From positions 326,065 to 390,064 of the forward strand of contig CATOSP010000001.1 of assembly GCA_951812625.1 (NCBI GenBank): a stretch of DNA of 64,000 bases. The letters run 5' to 3'. The DNA comes from an uncultured Dehalococcoidia bacterium. Lineage in GTDB: Bacteria; Chloroflexota; Dehalococcoidia; Lucifugimonadales; UBA3495. Below are positions 25,175 through 33,745 of this stretch, piece by piece. Position 1 is the first letter of the stretch. Each line of letters begins with the position of its first letter. Position numbers and translations under genes: made by a program. The notes under the pieces are model-generated. The model made no database searches. It was not told the DNA's origin and worked only from the letters and a program-made list of their open reading frames with translations.

Positions 25175-25203
25175 AGAGTACCTATAGTTCTCGGATATGT
25201 CAA
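25175..25203 (-). promoter_or_regulatory. Promoter of the substrate-binding protein gene
   Basis: Minus-strand TTGACA (25203-25198) with a 17-base spacer and TACTCT (25180-25175, 3 of 6). It lies in a markedly AT-rich island (25120-25260) about 90 bases before the start codon. Confidence 0.45.
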
Positions 25204-25374
25204 CACATTGACAGATGCAATTTACAATTGCCAGACGATTTACCGGACATCAATGGCAAAATGAATCCCAGCAACGCCAGAACGTTTGTCTGCATTGAGC
25301 CGCTGGAGACCGGAGCGTGCCGACATCGCCACGAGGGCCACCTGCTACCTTAGCAGCAAGCAGGAATTACATGG

Positions 25375-25402
25375 CCCCGCCATCTCCAGAGAGGTGGCGG
25401 GG
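25375..25402 (-). terminator. Strong hairpin after the amidohydrolase gene
   Basis: Twelve-base stem (one G-T pair), CCCCGCCA outer arm against TGGCGGGG, loop CAGA, 50 bases beyond the stop of the amidohydrolase gene. No T-run. The remainder of 25204-25451 shows nothing. Confidence 0.45.
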
Positions 25403-25451
25403 TCATGTCGCATCACAGGATTGGGGGGGTCGAGTGGTCAGGCCCTGGACA

Positions 25452-26468
25452 TCAGGTCTGGATGCGATAGACCCGCGCCGCGGTGTCGTGAAACATGGCG
25501 GCGCGCTCGGACGGAGTGTAGCTTTGGGAAAAGCGCTTGAAGGCGTTGTACATCACATTGTAGGAGAAGGAAACCTTGTCCGGCGGGAAGTTGCTCTCGA
25601 ACATGCAGCGATCGGGCCCGAACTGCTCAATGCAGTAATTCATCCAGGGGGTCATCGCCTCGGCCAGTTCTTCCGAGCCTATGGGTATCTCTCTGGTGTG
25701 CCAGTCGAAGCCCCAGCGCGGCATTCCCATCCCGCCCAGCTTGCAGGTGACGTTGGGGCAGCTCGCCACCGCTGCAATGCCCTCCCGCCATTCGGGGATG
25801 ACCTCGTCGTCCTTCCCGGCGTAGATGCCGGTGCGGCTGACTCCTCCCATGTGGTTGAGGATGATGGTAAGTTCGGGCACGGCGCGGGCGAACTCGGCCA
25901 GCTCCTTGAGCTGGGTAAATGCCTGCATGGTGTCCAGGGACAGCCCCATCCGGGCCAGCGCCTTGGCCCCGGCGCGGAAGGAATCGGTGGAGGCAACGCC
26001 CTCGGCATCCCGGTTGTCCCACGCGGGGTCGGGACTCCAGGTGACGTTGTGGCGGATGCCCTTGAAGCGGTTGGGGCTGGCGGCCTGCAACGCTTCCAGG
26101 ACGGAAGTCACGGAGTCGCCGAGCTTCAGGTCAGCATGGCCGACTATTCCGGCGGCAGCCCGGCTCTCCCCGTATATCCCGCTGGCGCTGGCCGCCGCAA
26201 GTCCCTGGACAAACTCCACCTCTCCCACCGGCCGCAGCTCCTCCGGCCCGGACGGACGGTACATGGACCGGGCTTCCACGAACACGGTGGAACGGACGTT
26301 GTGTCCGCTGTCCAGGTCGCCCATCAGCTCGTGGAGCAGGTAACGCTGGTAGGGGATGCTCCCAATCCGAGCGTCCCAGAAGTGGTGGTGCGGGTCGCAG
26401 AGAGGAAGGCCAGGTTCCAAGGCAGGCTCATCGGTCAGGGCCAGCCAGTCATTGTCGCCAAAAGGCAT
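25452..26468 (-). CDS. Amidohydrolase-family (Amidohydro_2) metal-dependent hydrolase
   Basis: 338 residues, TIM-barrel amidohydrolase of the ACMSD/lactonase branch, which acts on lactones, decarboxylates or hydrates aromatic ring-cleavage products. Metal motif PLCDPHHHFWD (His27-29), then FVEARSMY, HADLKLGD, FKGIRHNVTW, LTIILNHMGG and the closing MFESNFPPDKVSFSYNVMYNAF with its substrate-binding Asp/Pro region. Substrate not predictable. The start at 26468 follows GGAGGATC; the open frame to 26588 is not conserved-looking. It is divergent from the protease gene at 26583. Confidence 0.85.
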   Translation of the reverse strand: MPFGDNDWLALTDEPALEPGLPLCDPHHHFWDARIGSIPYQRYLLHELMGDLDSGHNVRSTVFVEARSMYRPSGPEELRPVGEVEFVQGLAAASASGIYGESRAAAGIVGHADLKLGDSVTSVLEALQAASPNRFKGIRHNVTWSPDPAWDNRDAEGVASTDSFRAGAKALARMGLSLDTMQAFTQLKELAEFARAVPELTIILNHMGGVSRTGIYAGKDDEVIPEWREGIAAVASCPNVTCKLGGMGMPRWGFDWHTREIPIGSEELAEAMTPWMNYCIEQFGPDRCMFESNFPPDKVSFSYNVMYNAFKRFSQSYTPSERAAMFHDTAARVYRIQT

Positions 26469-26582
26469 GTCGGATCCTCCGTATCTGCATAGATTGCGGG
26501 AATCATACCACAGGGCGGTCCGTACTCGAGGAGCGATCTTTATCGTGGTCTCTGTAGTCATGTACTGTAAAATACAGTCCCC

Positions 26583-28712
26583 ATGCACAATTGGAACCCA
26601 AATCCGGTGAGTCCTGCGGGCATTCTGGCGCTCATTGTTGTGCTGCTACTGATGATTGGCTGTGCTGGTGAGAGAGAAGTCCTCGTTGCAACCGCCACGC
26701 CGGACATCGAGGCGACAGTGCAGGCTGCCGTGGCCGCCGCGATTCCCACGCCGACGCCTACTCCGCTGCCGGATTTGGACGCTACGGTAGCGGCGGGAAT
26801 CGCCGCCACCATAGCCGCCATCCCGACGCCTACATTCACTCCTACACCAACTTCGACGCCGGTCCCAACGGCTACACCCACTCCTACGCCGGTACCTACC
26901 CCGACACTACTCCCAACATTCACTCCAACGCCACGCCCAACACCGACACCCACGCCAGCCCCTACCCCGACACCGCGCCCGACGTTCACTCCGACGCCGC
27001 GCCCAACACCTACACCCACAGCAACGCCCACCCCGACACCACGTCCAACGTTCACTCCAACACCGCGCCCAACTCCCACGCCCCCTCCAGCGGCGCTGTT
27101 AAGTGAAATGGTCAGGCAGGCACGGCCCGCTGTGGTGAGGATCGATACCTCCTCAGGGGGCGGTACTGGGGTCATATTTGAGACGCGGGGACAGACCGGC
27201 TACGTCATCACCAACCACCACGTGGTTGACGGCGCTGCCTGGGTCAATGTTTACGTTAACGATGCGTCAGCCTTCTCCGGGTCAGTGCGCGGAGTGGACC
27301 CGGTGCGCGACCTGGCGGTGGTCACCATCTGTTGCGGCAGGTTCCATACGCTGCAATTTGGCGACTCATCCCGTCTGGAACCGGGCGACGAAGTAGTCGC
27401 CATCGGATACGCCCTGGGGCTGTCCGGTCAGGCCACCATAACCCGGGGCATAGTCTCCGCCATCCGCTACGACCCTCGCCATATGAGCGACGTGATTCAA
27501 ACCGACGCCGCTATAAATCCCGGTGACAGCGGCGGCCCGCTACTATCTACATCCGGCAAAATTCTGGGCATCAACACCTACGGCTACGATGAGACGGAGG
27601 GTGGAAGGCCGGTTGAGGGGTTGAACTTCGCAATATCCGAGACCACAGTACGGCAGCAAATACCGGCACTCCGGGCCGACTCTTCCCAGCCCACACCCAC
27701 CCCGACCCTAGTCTGGCCAACGACGATATCGCCAGTACTGAACAGCTATGAGTTCGGTCCAATCAGCGGAGAGTTGCGGCATGGTCCAACAGACCATTTC
27801 ATCAAGACAAAATATGCCAACGTCTCCATTGTCGACATGGTCGCAGAAGCCACATTCATCAACCCATACTCAGGTGCCTCGAACTCCTGGGACTACGGAT
27901 TTATTCTTCGTAACACCCAAGATTTCCCATTCGTCCAAGTCGTAGTCGATAACTATGGACGGTGGGCTCTAATAACGGGAGACGATGCACCCTACAACGA
28001 AGTGGCCACCGGTCCGCTCAAGAGATTCAACACTAACGCGGGAGGCCGCAATCACCTGCGAGTCGTCGCCATTAGGGACCGAGGCTGGCTGTTCGTCAAC
28101 GGCGATTTCGTCTCCACACTGGACTTATCGTCCGTAACCCACGCGGGTGATGTGGCAGTGATAACCGGAGCATACACTGGCGACGAGCAACCCGGGGCGG
28201 TGACACGGTACGAGAATTTCCAGGGCAACCGACTGACCAAACAATATGGCCCTGCCAGCGGTGAATTACGACCGGAGCCCGGAGGCATCGGGGACCACCG
28301 AAGCGGAGTGTGGACGAGGGACTCAATTGCTGAGGCAGAGTTCATGAATCCACGAGGCTCCGACTGGTACTATGGCTTTTTGATTCGCGCACCGGTATTC
28401 AACCGCCTGGAAGTAATCGGCCTAACCGACGAGGGATGGTGGTTTCATCAGTCCCGCAACGTTGGCGATGATGAATATACCGAGGTGGCGGAGGGTTTGC
28501 TGTATGTCTCGGGAGCACCTTCCCTGAGCCGGAACCGTATGCTGCTGCTAGCTCTAGGAGAATCAGGCTGGTTTTTCCTTAATGACCAACTGGTCGCCGA
28601 ACTCAATCTATCACATAACTTGGATTCTGGTCCTGTCAGCACGATGGGAGGCTCCTTCTCGAAACATGACCGTGTCCAGACATTCCAGAACTTCAACGTT
28701 TGGGCACCCTGA
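26583..28712 (+). CDS. Trypsin-like (HtrA-type) serine protease lipoprotein with Thr/Pro stalk and tandem C-terminal domains
   Basis: 709 residues. Lipobox MIGC (Cys27), two short helical repeats [10 protein letters not shown] and [10 protein letters not shown], then about 95 residues of TPTP-type repeats (roughly 78-172) that form an extended wall-spanning stalk. The protease domain (about 172-365) has the triad His213 (TNHHVV), Asp243 (RDLAVV) and Ser316 (NPGDSGGP). Instead of the PDZ domains of HtrA, two related domains of about 150 residues follow, both beginning YGPxSGELR-like and holding [16 protein letters not shown] and a W-Y-Y/D-Y-GF segment. They look like lectin- or laminin-type sandwiches. 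Extracellular quality control or degradation of external protein is likely. Confidence 0.83.
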   Translation: MHNWNPNPVSPAGILALIVVLLLMIGCAGEREVLVATATPDIEATVQAAVAAAIPTPTPTPLPDLDATVAAGIAATIAAIPTPTFTPTPTSTPVPTATPTPTPVPTPTLLPTFTPTPRPTPTPTPAPTPTPRPTFTPTPRPTPTPTATPTPTPRPTFTPTPRPTPTPPPAALLSEMVRQARPAVVRIDTSSGGGTGVIFETRGQTGYVITNHHVVDGAAWVNVYVNDASAFSGSVRGVDPVRDLAVVTICCGRFHTLQFGDSSRLEPGDEVVAIGYALGLSGQATITRGIVSAIRYDPRHMSDVIQTDAAINPGDSGGPLLSTSGKILGINTYGYDETEGGRPVEGLNFAISETTVRQQIPALRADSSQPTPTPTLVWPTTISPVLNSYEFGPISGELRHGPTDHFIKTKYANVSIVDMVAEATFINPYSGASNSWDYGFILRNTQDFPFVQVVVDNYGRWALITGDDAPYNEVATGPLKRFNTNAGGRNHLRVVAIRDRGWLFVNGDFVSTLDLSSVTHAGDVAVITGAYTGDEQPGAVTRYENFQGNRLTKQYGPASGELRPEPGGIGDHRSGVWTRDSIAEAEFMNPRGSDWYYGFLIRAPVFNRLEVIGLTDEGWWFHQSRNVGDDEYTEVAEGLLYVSGAPSLSRNRMLLLALGESGWFFLNDQLVAELNLSHNLDSGPVSTMGGSFSKHDRVQTFQNFNVWAP

Positions 28713-28758
28713 CCAATACCCCGGCTTGCGTCCAGACAGGCTCACCATTACAATCAAC

Positions 28759-28771
28759 TATAATCATTATA
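28759..28771 (+). promoter_or_regulatory. -10 box within a small palindrome before the Rieske gene
   Basis: TATAAT at 28759-28764 forms half of the palindrome TATAAT-C-ATTATA, 45 bases before the Rieske-protein start codon. A regulator covering the palindrome would block the promoter. Confidence 0.4.
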
Positions 28772-28815
28772 TGGAATATCATGGTGGATGTTGATCCAGA
28801 CCGGGAGGGGAGAGT

Positions 28816-30561
28816 ATGGCGACTATAGTTGAGGGACAGATACGGGCCGGAACAATTGATGAACTCAAGGACGGCGCTTGCCGGGTTGTGACCGGCGGGG
28901 GGCATACCATCGCTGTCGTGTACCACGATGGCGAGGTGTATGCGGTCGACAACCGGTGTCCGCACATGGGGTTTCCATTGGATCGCGGCAGCGTCAGCGA
29001 CGGAATCCTCACCTGCCACTGGCACCACGCACGGTTTGACCTTTCCAGCGGCGGCACCTTCAACCCCTTTGCCGACGACGTCCGCAGTTTCCCGGTGAGC
29101 GTAGTCGACGGAGAGGTGTGGGTGGACCCGCGCCCGGTGGAGCGCGACGAGGCGGAGCATTGGGCTGGCCGTCTCAGGGATGGGTTGGAGCACAGCATCC
29201 GCCTGGTGATAGCCAAGTCGGTGCTGGGCCTGAACACCGCGGGCGCAGACTACCGGGAGCCGCTGCGCATCGGGGCCGAGTTCGGAACAACCTACACGTC
29301 CGCAGGGTGGGGAGCGGCAATGACCATCCTTACATCTGCGGCCAATATATCTCCGCTTCTGGCCGAGGAAGACCGCCCACTGGCCATGTACCAGGGGCTG
29401 CTGCACGTGGCCAGGGAGTGCGCGGGCAGGCCGCCTCGCTTCGTGGTGGACCCGCTGCCCACGGGGGAGACACGTCCGGAGGTGTTCAAGCAGTGGTTCC
29501 GGGGATTCATCGACGTGCGGGACGAGGACGCCGCCGAGCGTTGCCTGCGGACGGCCATCGAGCTGGGCCTGTCGCAGCGGGACATTGCCGACATGGTGTT
29601 CGCCGCCGCCACCGACCACATCTACCTGGACGCGGGTCACGTGGTCGATTTCGCCAACAAGGCTTTCGAGCTTCTGGACCACATCGGCTGGGACCACGCC
29701 AGCCAGGTATTGACCAGTCTCGTCCACGGCATGGCCAGGGCAAGGCGGAGCCAGGAACTGAGCTCCTGGCGGCACCCCATAGACCTGGCGTCAATGGCCT
29801 GGCAGGCACGGGACGAACTACCCGGCCTGGTGGAGGCGGGAGCGGGGCGGCAGGGCGAGTGGAACGGCGAAGACGCGCTGGCCCGGGAGATGCTGTCCGA
29901 TTCTCCTGCCGCCATCATCGACGCGATTAAAGAGGCCATCAGGTCGGGGGCCAGCGCCGACGGCCTGGGGTCTGCGGTAGCCTACGCCGCATTCCTCAGG
30001 ATGGCCCACTTCCACATATCCAACGAGTTCAACGACTGGGACACGGTCCACAACACCCTGACTGCGGCCAACGCCCTGCACCAAGCGCTCCGGCGTGCTC
30101 CGTCGGTGGAGCTTATGCGGGGCGTGTTCGACGTGGCGATGAGCATCTACCTGGACCGCTTCCTGAACATGCCGCCACAACGCATCCCGGAGACCAGCCC
30201 CGGTCCCGTGGATGAGCCGATGCTGCTGTCCCAGCTTGCCGGGCATATGAACATCCGGCAGCAGGTGGAGGAAGTGTCGCACCTGGTGTCCGGCTACCTC
30301 ACCGGGTCGGGCGAACCCGACACATTGCTGGCAGCCTTGGGACGGGGGATGCTGGTGGAAGACGCCGGGTTCCACTCGTTCCAGATCGTGGACGCAGGAT
30401 TCAACCAGTACAGGAACCGGCAGGGCACCGAGTCGGGACGGCACGTGCTGATAGGAATGTCCCGGTTCCTTGCCGCCCACTCGCCGACGCCTCGCTCGGT
30501 GGGCCAGACGTTCCAGATCGCCCTGCGTCTCCAGCGGGGCGAGGAGATATTCCGCGAGTAG
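28816..30561 (+). CDS. Rieske [2Fe-2S] domain fused to a large helical domain
   Basis: 581 residues, no signal peptide. The first 105 form a Rieske ferredoxin: CPHMGFPLDRG (Cys48, His50) and LTCHWHHARFD (Cys67, His70), the cluster-ligand pattern of NirD/BphF-type Rieske proteins. From about 125 on the chain is predicted helical and rich in His: LLHVARECAGRPPRF, DHIYLDAGHVVDFANKAFELLDHIGW, LVHGMARARRSQELSSWRHPIDL, FHISNEFNDWDTVHNTL. I do not recognise this part; the conserved His residues suggest a metal or heme site fed by the Rieske cluster, that is an oxygenase or oxidase. The start follows GGAGGGGAG. Confidence 0.75.
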   Translation: MATIVEGQIRAGTIDELKDGACRVVTGGGHTIAVVYHDGEVYAVDNRCPHMGFPLDRGSVSDGILTCHWHHARFDLSSGGTFNPFADDVRSFPVSVVDGEVWVDPRPVERDEAEHWAGRLRDGLEHSIRLVIAKSVLGLNTAGADYREPLRIGAEFGTTYTSAGWGAAMTILTSAANISPLLAEEDRPLAMYQGLLHVARECAGRPPRFVVDPLPTGETRPEVFKQWFRGFIDVRDEDAAERCLRTAIELGLSQRDIADMVFAAATDHIYLDAGHVVDFANKAFELLDHIGWDHASQVLTSLVHGMARARRSQELSSWRHPIDLASMAWQARDELPGLVEAGAGRQGEWNGEDALAREMLSDSPAAIIDAIKEAIRSGASADGLGSAVAYAAFLRMAHFHISNEFNDWDTVHNTLTAANALHQALRRAPSVELMRGVFDVAMSIYLDRFLNMPPQRIPETSPGPVDEPMLLSQLAGHMNIRQQVEEVSHLVSGYLTGSGEPDTLLAALGRGMLVEDAGFHSFQIVDAGFNQYRNRQGTESGRHVLIGMSRFLAAHSPTPRSVGQTFQIALRLQRGEEIFRE

Positions 30562-30578
30562 CCTCGGCATCGTTGGGT

Positions 30579-30584
30579 TATAAT
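30579..30584 (+). promoter_or_regulatory. -10 box before the PaREP1-like gene
   Basis: Perfect TATAAT 46 bases before the start codon at 30630; no good -35 match. Confidence 0.35.
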
Positions 30585-30629
30585 GCGCACAGTAACCCTT
30601 GCATACCCCAGAGAGGCAACCTACCGCCA

Positions 30630-31010
30630 ATGAGCCTTGACGACCATGACGGGTCCATGCCGGAAAAGCACGCCCGCCTGGCTCTCCAACTGCTGCAAGA
30701 CGCCGAGCGGGAGATAGCCCTTGGAGACCTGGTGCAAGGGGGGGAGAAGCTCTGGGGCGCGACCAGCCAGGCACTTAAAGCCTACTGCGCCAGCCACGGT
30801 CTCCCCCACAACAAATACGCACACCGTCGTCGCGCCGTCCTGGACCTGTCAACCAGTCTGAACAACCCGTCCATTCGCCAGTCATTCGGAATCACCCAGT
30901 CCTGCCATGCCAACTTCTACAACGACTGGATGGAGCAGGAGGATCTGGTCATCTACCTTCTTGATATAAAGGAACTGGTGCAGACAGTCCTTGACGCCAA
31001 GGCGGACTAG
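30630..31010 (+). CDS. PaREP1/HEPN-like small helical protein
   Basis: 126 residues, all helical. ALQLLQDAEREIALGDLVQGGEKLWGATSQALKAYCASHG matches the pattern of PaREP1-type proteins (AEr.l.kGDlvqAsEKLWGAa..alKa.a), which belong to the HEPN-like four-helix group. The Rx4H catalytic motif is not evident (HRRRAVLDLS is close), so RNase activity is not supported. Role unknown. The start at 30630 follows AGAGAGG; the gene has its own -10 box. Confidence 0.65.
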   Translation: MSLDDHDGSMPEKHARLALQLLQDAEREIALGDLVQGGEKLWGATSQALKAYCASHGLPHNKYAHRRRAVLDLSTSLNNPSIRQSFGITQSCHANFYNDWMEQEDLVIYLLDIKELVQTVLDAKAD

Positions 31011-31088
31011 CCGCGGTGAGGGAAACTTCGCCTACAGGCCATCCCCGATAAGGTTTCCAGATAAGGCTTAACGAAAGGAAAATCAACT

Positions 31089-31940
31089 ATGCCCGTTGGA
31101 ATAGTAGTGCCGCTCCCGGCATACACCATTGACCCCGCGTTCATTGCCAAAAAAGCCGAGGAATTGGGGTTCGAGTCCATCTGGTATCACGAGCACCCGA
31201 TTCTGCCGGTGCGCAGCGCCAGCCCCTTCCCCTCCACCGGCGGAGAGATTCCCTGGACTTACCGTCACTTCACCGACCCGTACATCGCCCTGTCTCGCGC
31301 GTCGGCAGTCACCAGCGCCATCAAGCTGGGCACCGGCATAACCCTGGTACCGGAGCGCAACCCGCTGATACTGGCCAAGGAAGTCGCGGCCCTGGACTAC
31401 TACAGCGGCGGCAGGTTCCTGTTCGGCATCGGCGCGGGCTGGAACCGGGAGGAGACCGAGATGATGGGAGGCGACTTCGATCATCGCTGGACCCAGACAC
31501 GGGAGGCGGTTCTGGCCCTCAAGGAACTTTGGACCAAGGACGAGGCCGAGTTCCACGGGCGTTACTACGACTTCCCGCCGGTCTTCTGCTACCCGAAGCC
31601 GGTCCAGCAGCCCCACCCGCCGGTGCTCTTGGGGGGCAACGCCCGCAACGTGCTGCAGCGCATCGCCCGCTGGGGCGACGGCTGGCTGCCCATCCGGGTC
31701 ACGCCGGCACAGATTGACGAGAGCCGCAAGATACTGGACACCCTGGCCGACGAGCGAGGCCGTGATCCGGCGTCGGTCACCATCTCCATTTTCGGCCAAC
31801 AGCCGGACACCACCCGGCAGCAGGTGGACGATTTCCTCAACGCCGGTGCCGTTCGGGTGTCGGTGTGGCCTGAGCACTGCGACACTGAGGCGGAGATGGG
31901 CGAGCAGTTAGAAAGAATGGCGGAGGCGCTGGTCCGCTGA
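31089..31940 (+). CDS. F420-type luciferase-like oxidoreductase (TIGR03619-like)
   Basis: 283 residues, TIM barrel. Pattern of the F420-dependent LLM subgroup: FIAKKAEELGFESIWYHEHPILP, IKLGTGITLVPERNPLILAKEVAALDYYSGGRFLFGIGAGWNREE, KELWTKDEAEFHGRYYDFPPVFCYPKPVQQPHPPVLLGGN and ARWGDGWLPI. F420 use is inferred from the group; the substrate is unknown. Together with the gene at 62733 it suggests the cell makes coenzyme F420. The start at 31089 follows GAAAGGAAA; 17 bases separate it from the next small gene. Confidence 0.87.
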   Translation: MPVGIVVPLPAYTIDPAFIAKKAEELGFESIWYHEHPILPVRSASPFPSTGGEIPWTYRHFTDPYIALSRASAVTSAIKLGTGITLVPERNPLILAKEVAALDYYSGGRFLFGIGAGWNREETEMMGGDFDHRWTQTREAVLALKELWTKDEAEFHGRYYDFPPVFCYPKPVQQPHPPVLLGGNARNVLQRIARWGDGWLPIRVTPAQIDESRKILDTLADERGRDPASVTISIFGQQPDTTRQQVDDFLNAGAVRVSVWPEHCDTEAEMGEQLERMAEALVR

Positions 31941-31957
31941 GGCGGCGCGGCGGGTAA

Positions 31958-32230
31958 ATGATGCAGTACGAGAAGCATAATCTCTATACCGGCGAGTACG
32001 ACTTGACCGACCAGGGGGTCTGCGCGCCGCCCGAGGAAAGCGAGTGGACGGTCTTGGCCGTGGTGGGCGAACACGAAGAGGGCGGGCAGTTCCTTCCCAT
32101 TGAAGGGTCGGCGGAGTCCATCTGCCTGGTGTTACAAGACCAAGGTTTCTGGCCAGTCATGAGCTTCATCACCAAAACCGAGGCGAGGCTCCTGGCCCAC
32201 ACCCTGTTGGAGGCGGCGGGGGAGGGGTAG
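31958..32230 (+). CDS. Small acidic hypothetical protein
   Basis: 90 residues, acidic, no membrane segment. Begins MMQYEKHNLYTGEYDLTDQG and has a strand-rich middle (WTVLAVVGEHEEGGQFLPI) and a C-terminal helix (KTEARLLAHTLLEAA). No family recognised. It starts 17 bases after the luciferase-like gene and probably belongs to the same transcript. Either of two adjacent ATG codons may be used. Confidence 0.5.
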   Translation: MMQYEKHNLYTGEYDLTDQGVCAPPEESEWTVLAVVGEHEEGGQFLPIEGSAESICLVLQDQGFWPVMSFITKTEARLLAHTLLEAAGEG

Positions 32231-32251
32231 CCACGGCGCCTCCGAATCCCA

Positions 32252-32488
32252 TCAACCCCCGAATATGCGGCTGGCGATAATGGCAACGAGTAATGCACCA
32301 CCGATGCCTAGCATAGCGTAGAAAAGCCTATCAACCCGGCGGTTCACTTCCCGAAATCCGTCGCGCAAGTCGGCCTTGATTTCATTCTGGCCATCCTTGA
32401 GCGCGGCAACGTCGCCTTCAAGCCGTCCGATTGCCCGCCACACGGCGGCTGCGTCTATCTGGTTGCCGGTTTCTGTTTCGGCGGCCAT
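32252..32488 (-). CDS. Small coiled-coil protein with C-terminal membrane anchor
   Basis: 78 residues: an amphipathic coiled coil (VWRAIGRLEGDVAALKDGQNEIKADLRDGFREVNRRVDRLF) followed by one membrane helix (AMLGIGGALLVAIIASRIF). The layout recalls XhlA-like or DUF1640-like anchors, which in phages assist holins, but no phage genes are near. ATG 32488 follows AGGAG with seven bases; the open frame to 32536 is unlikely to be used. Confidence 0.55.
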   Translation of the reverse strand: MAAETETGNQIDAAAVWRAIGRLEGDVAALKDGQNEIKADLRDGFREVNRRVDRLFYAMLGIGGALLVAIIASRIFGG

Positions 32489-32561
32489 GCGGACTCCTGT
32501 TATGGAATCTTCCGAACTGCCCAGGCAGGCTTTCAAGCCTTGAAATTAGGACAATGTTGTT

Positions 32562-32595
32562 GGTCAGCCGCTGGAGCAACTCCCGGCGGCTGACC
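32562..32595 (-). terminator. Hairpin ending the second cassette
   Basis: Ten-base perfect stem GGTCAGCCGC/GCGGCTGACC with a 14-base loop, 10 bases beyond the DUF1501 stop codon on the minus strand. No T-run follows. Confidence 0.5.
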
Positions 32596-32605
32596 ATTCT
32601 TGGCC

Positions 32606-33733
32606 CTACACGAAGGCGAACTGCTCGAAGTTGCCGTGGACTATGGGCTGCGGGTCCAGGCCAAGCCACTTGTCCAGTATGGTGGCGTAGGTGGAGCGGA
32701 AGTCGGTGGTGAAGTGAAGGTCGCCTTCTGAGTGGTCTTCCGGTCGCAGCGACGGGAACTCCCCGTAGAAGCCGCCGTGGATTGCGCCGCCGATGGTGAA
32801 GGCAACGCCGCCGGAGCCGTGGTCGGTGCCCGCGCCGTTGTCCCGGATGCGGCGTCCGAACTCGGACCAGACCAGAATCAGCGTCTCGTCGGCCAGCCCA
32901 TGCTCCTCCAGGTCCTGGTAGAAGTCGGCGACGGCGGTGGAGACGTCCGTCCACAGCTTGGCATGAGCGTTGCGCTCGTTGCTGTGGGTGTCGAAGCTGC
33001 CGTGCTGGGCATAGTAGATGCGGGTGCCCAGGTCGGCGGACATCACCTGCGCGATGTTCCGCAGGGCATCGGCAATCGGAGTGTCGGCATATTCCACGTC
33101 TGAGGAGTACTTCATCGGGGCGGTCCGCAACATGTCCGCGCCGCGGAGAGCGTTAGTTCCGGTCTCCCCCAGCACTTGGGCCACAGCGTCCTTGGCTTGC
33201 GAGGGACCGTAGATGCGGCTGAATGACTCCAGGGCCTGCCGCCGCGCCGTCTCGTCCTTCATGTTGGGCATCAGCCCATAGGTCTCCAGGTTGCCCACCG
33301 AGGCCACCGGAACACCCTTGGACACCATCGCCCTGGGGAGGGCCCGGCCAAAGTTCACCCCTGTGAGAACGTTCTCTCCGGTGGGGTCAAGGTCGCGGAT
33401 AGTCGCGCCCAGCCAGCCCTCCGCGCCGATCTTGTCGGGTTCGGCGGTGTACCACACGTCCCTGGAGCGGAAGTGAGAACGGTTTGGGCTGGGGTAACCG
33501 ATGCCGTTGATAACGGCGATTTTGCCCTGGTCCCACAGATGCTTCATGGGCGACATGCTGGGGTTGAGACCGAATTCGCCGTGGACCTGGATCACCTCTT
33601 CCTGGGGAATGCCGACGGTGGGCCGGAAGTCGTAGTACAGGCCGTTGTTGTAGGGCACCACGGTATTCAGGGCGTCGTTCCCGCCCTGGAGTTCAATGAT
33701 AACTAGCGACCGGTCCTTCTTTATGGAAGTCAT
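32606..33733 (-). CDS. DUF1501 family protein (cassette copy 2)
   Basis: 375 residues, paralog of the protein at 2761-3903, colinear throughout. Shared marks: IELQGGNDALNTVVPY, SPNRSHFRSRDVWYT, FDTHSNERNAHAK, WSEFGRRIRDNGAGTDHG with the likely metal ligands, and the end KWLGLDPQPIVHGNFEQ. It too lacks a Tat or Sec signal. Here the gene is last in its set, 12 bases after the NHL gene, whereas in the first set it is in the middle. Confidence 0.87.
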   Translation of the reverse strand: MTSIKKDRSLVIIELQGGNDALNTVVPYNNGLYYDFRPTVGIPQEEVIQVHGEFGLNPSMSPMKHLWDQGKIAVINGIGYPSPNRSHFRSRDVWYTAEPDKIGAEGWLGATIRDLDPTGENVLTGVNFGRALPRAMVSKGVPVASVGNLETYGLMPNMKDETARRQALESFSRIYGPSQAKDAVAQVLGETGTNALRGADMLRTAPMKYSSDVEYADTPIADALRNIAQVMSADLGTRIYYAQHGSFDTHSNERNAHAKLWTDVSTAVADFYQDLEEHGLADETLILVWSEFGRRIRDNGAGTDHGSGGVAFTIGGAIHGGFYGEFPSLRPEDHSEGDLHFTTDFRSTYATILDKWLGLDPQPIVHGNFEQFAFV

Positions 33734-33745
33734 TTATCGTTCCTC

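Noticed and set aside
26558..27175. A 205-codon minus-strand frame rich in Gly-Val repeats
   Set aside because: It is the reverse image of the Thr/Pro-coding repeats of the protease gene; no start context and no family.
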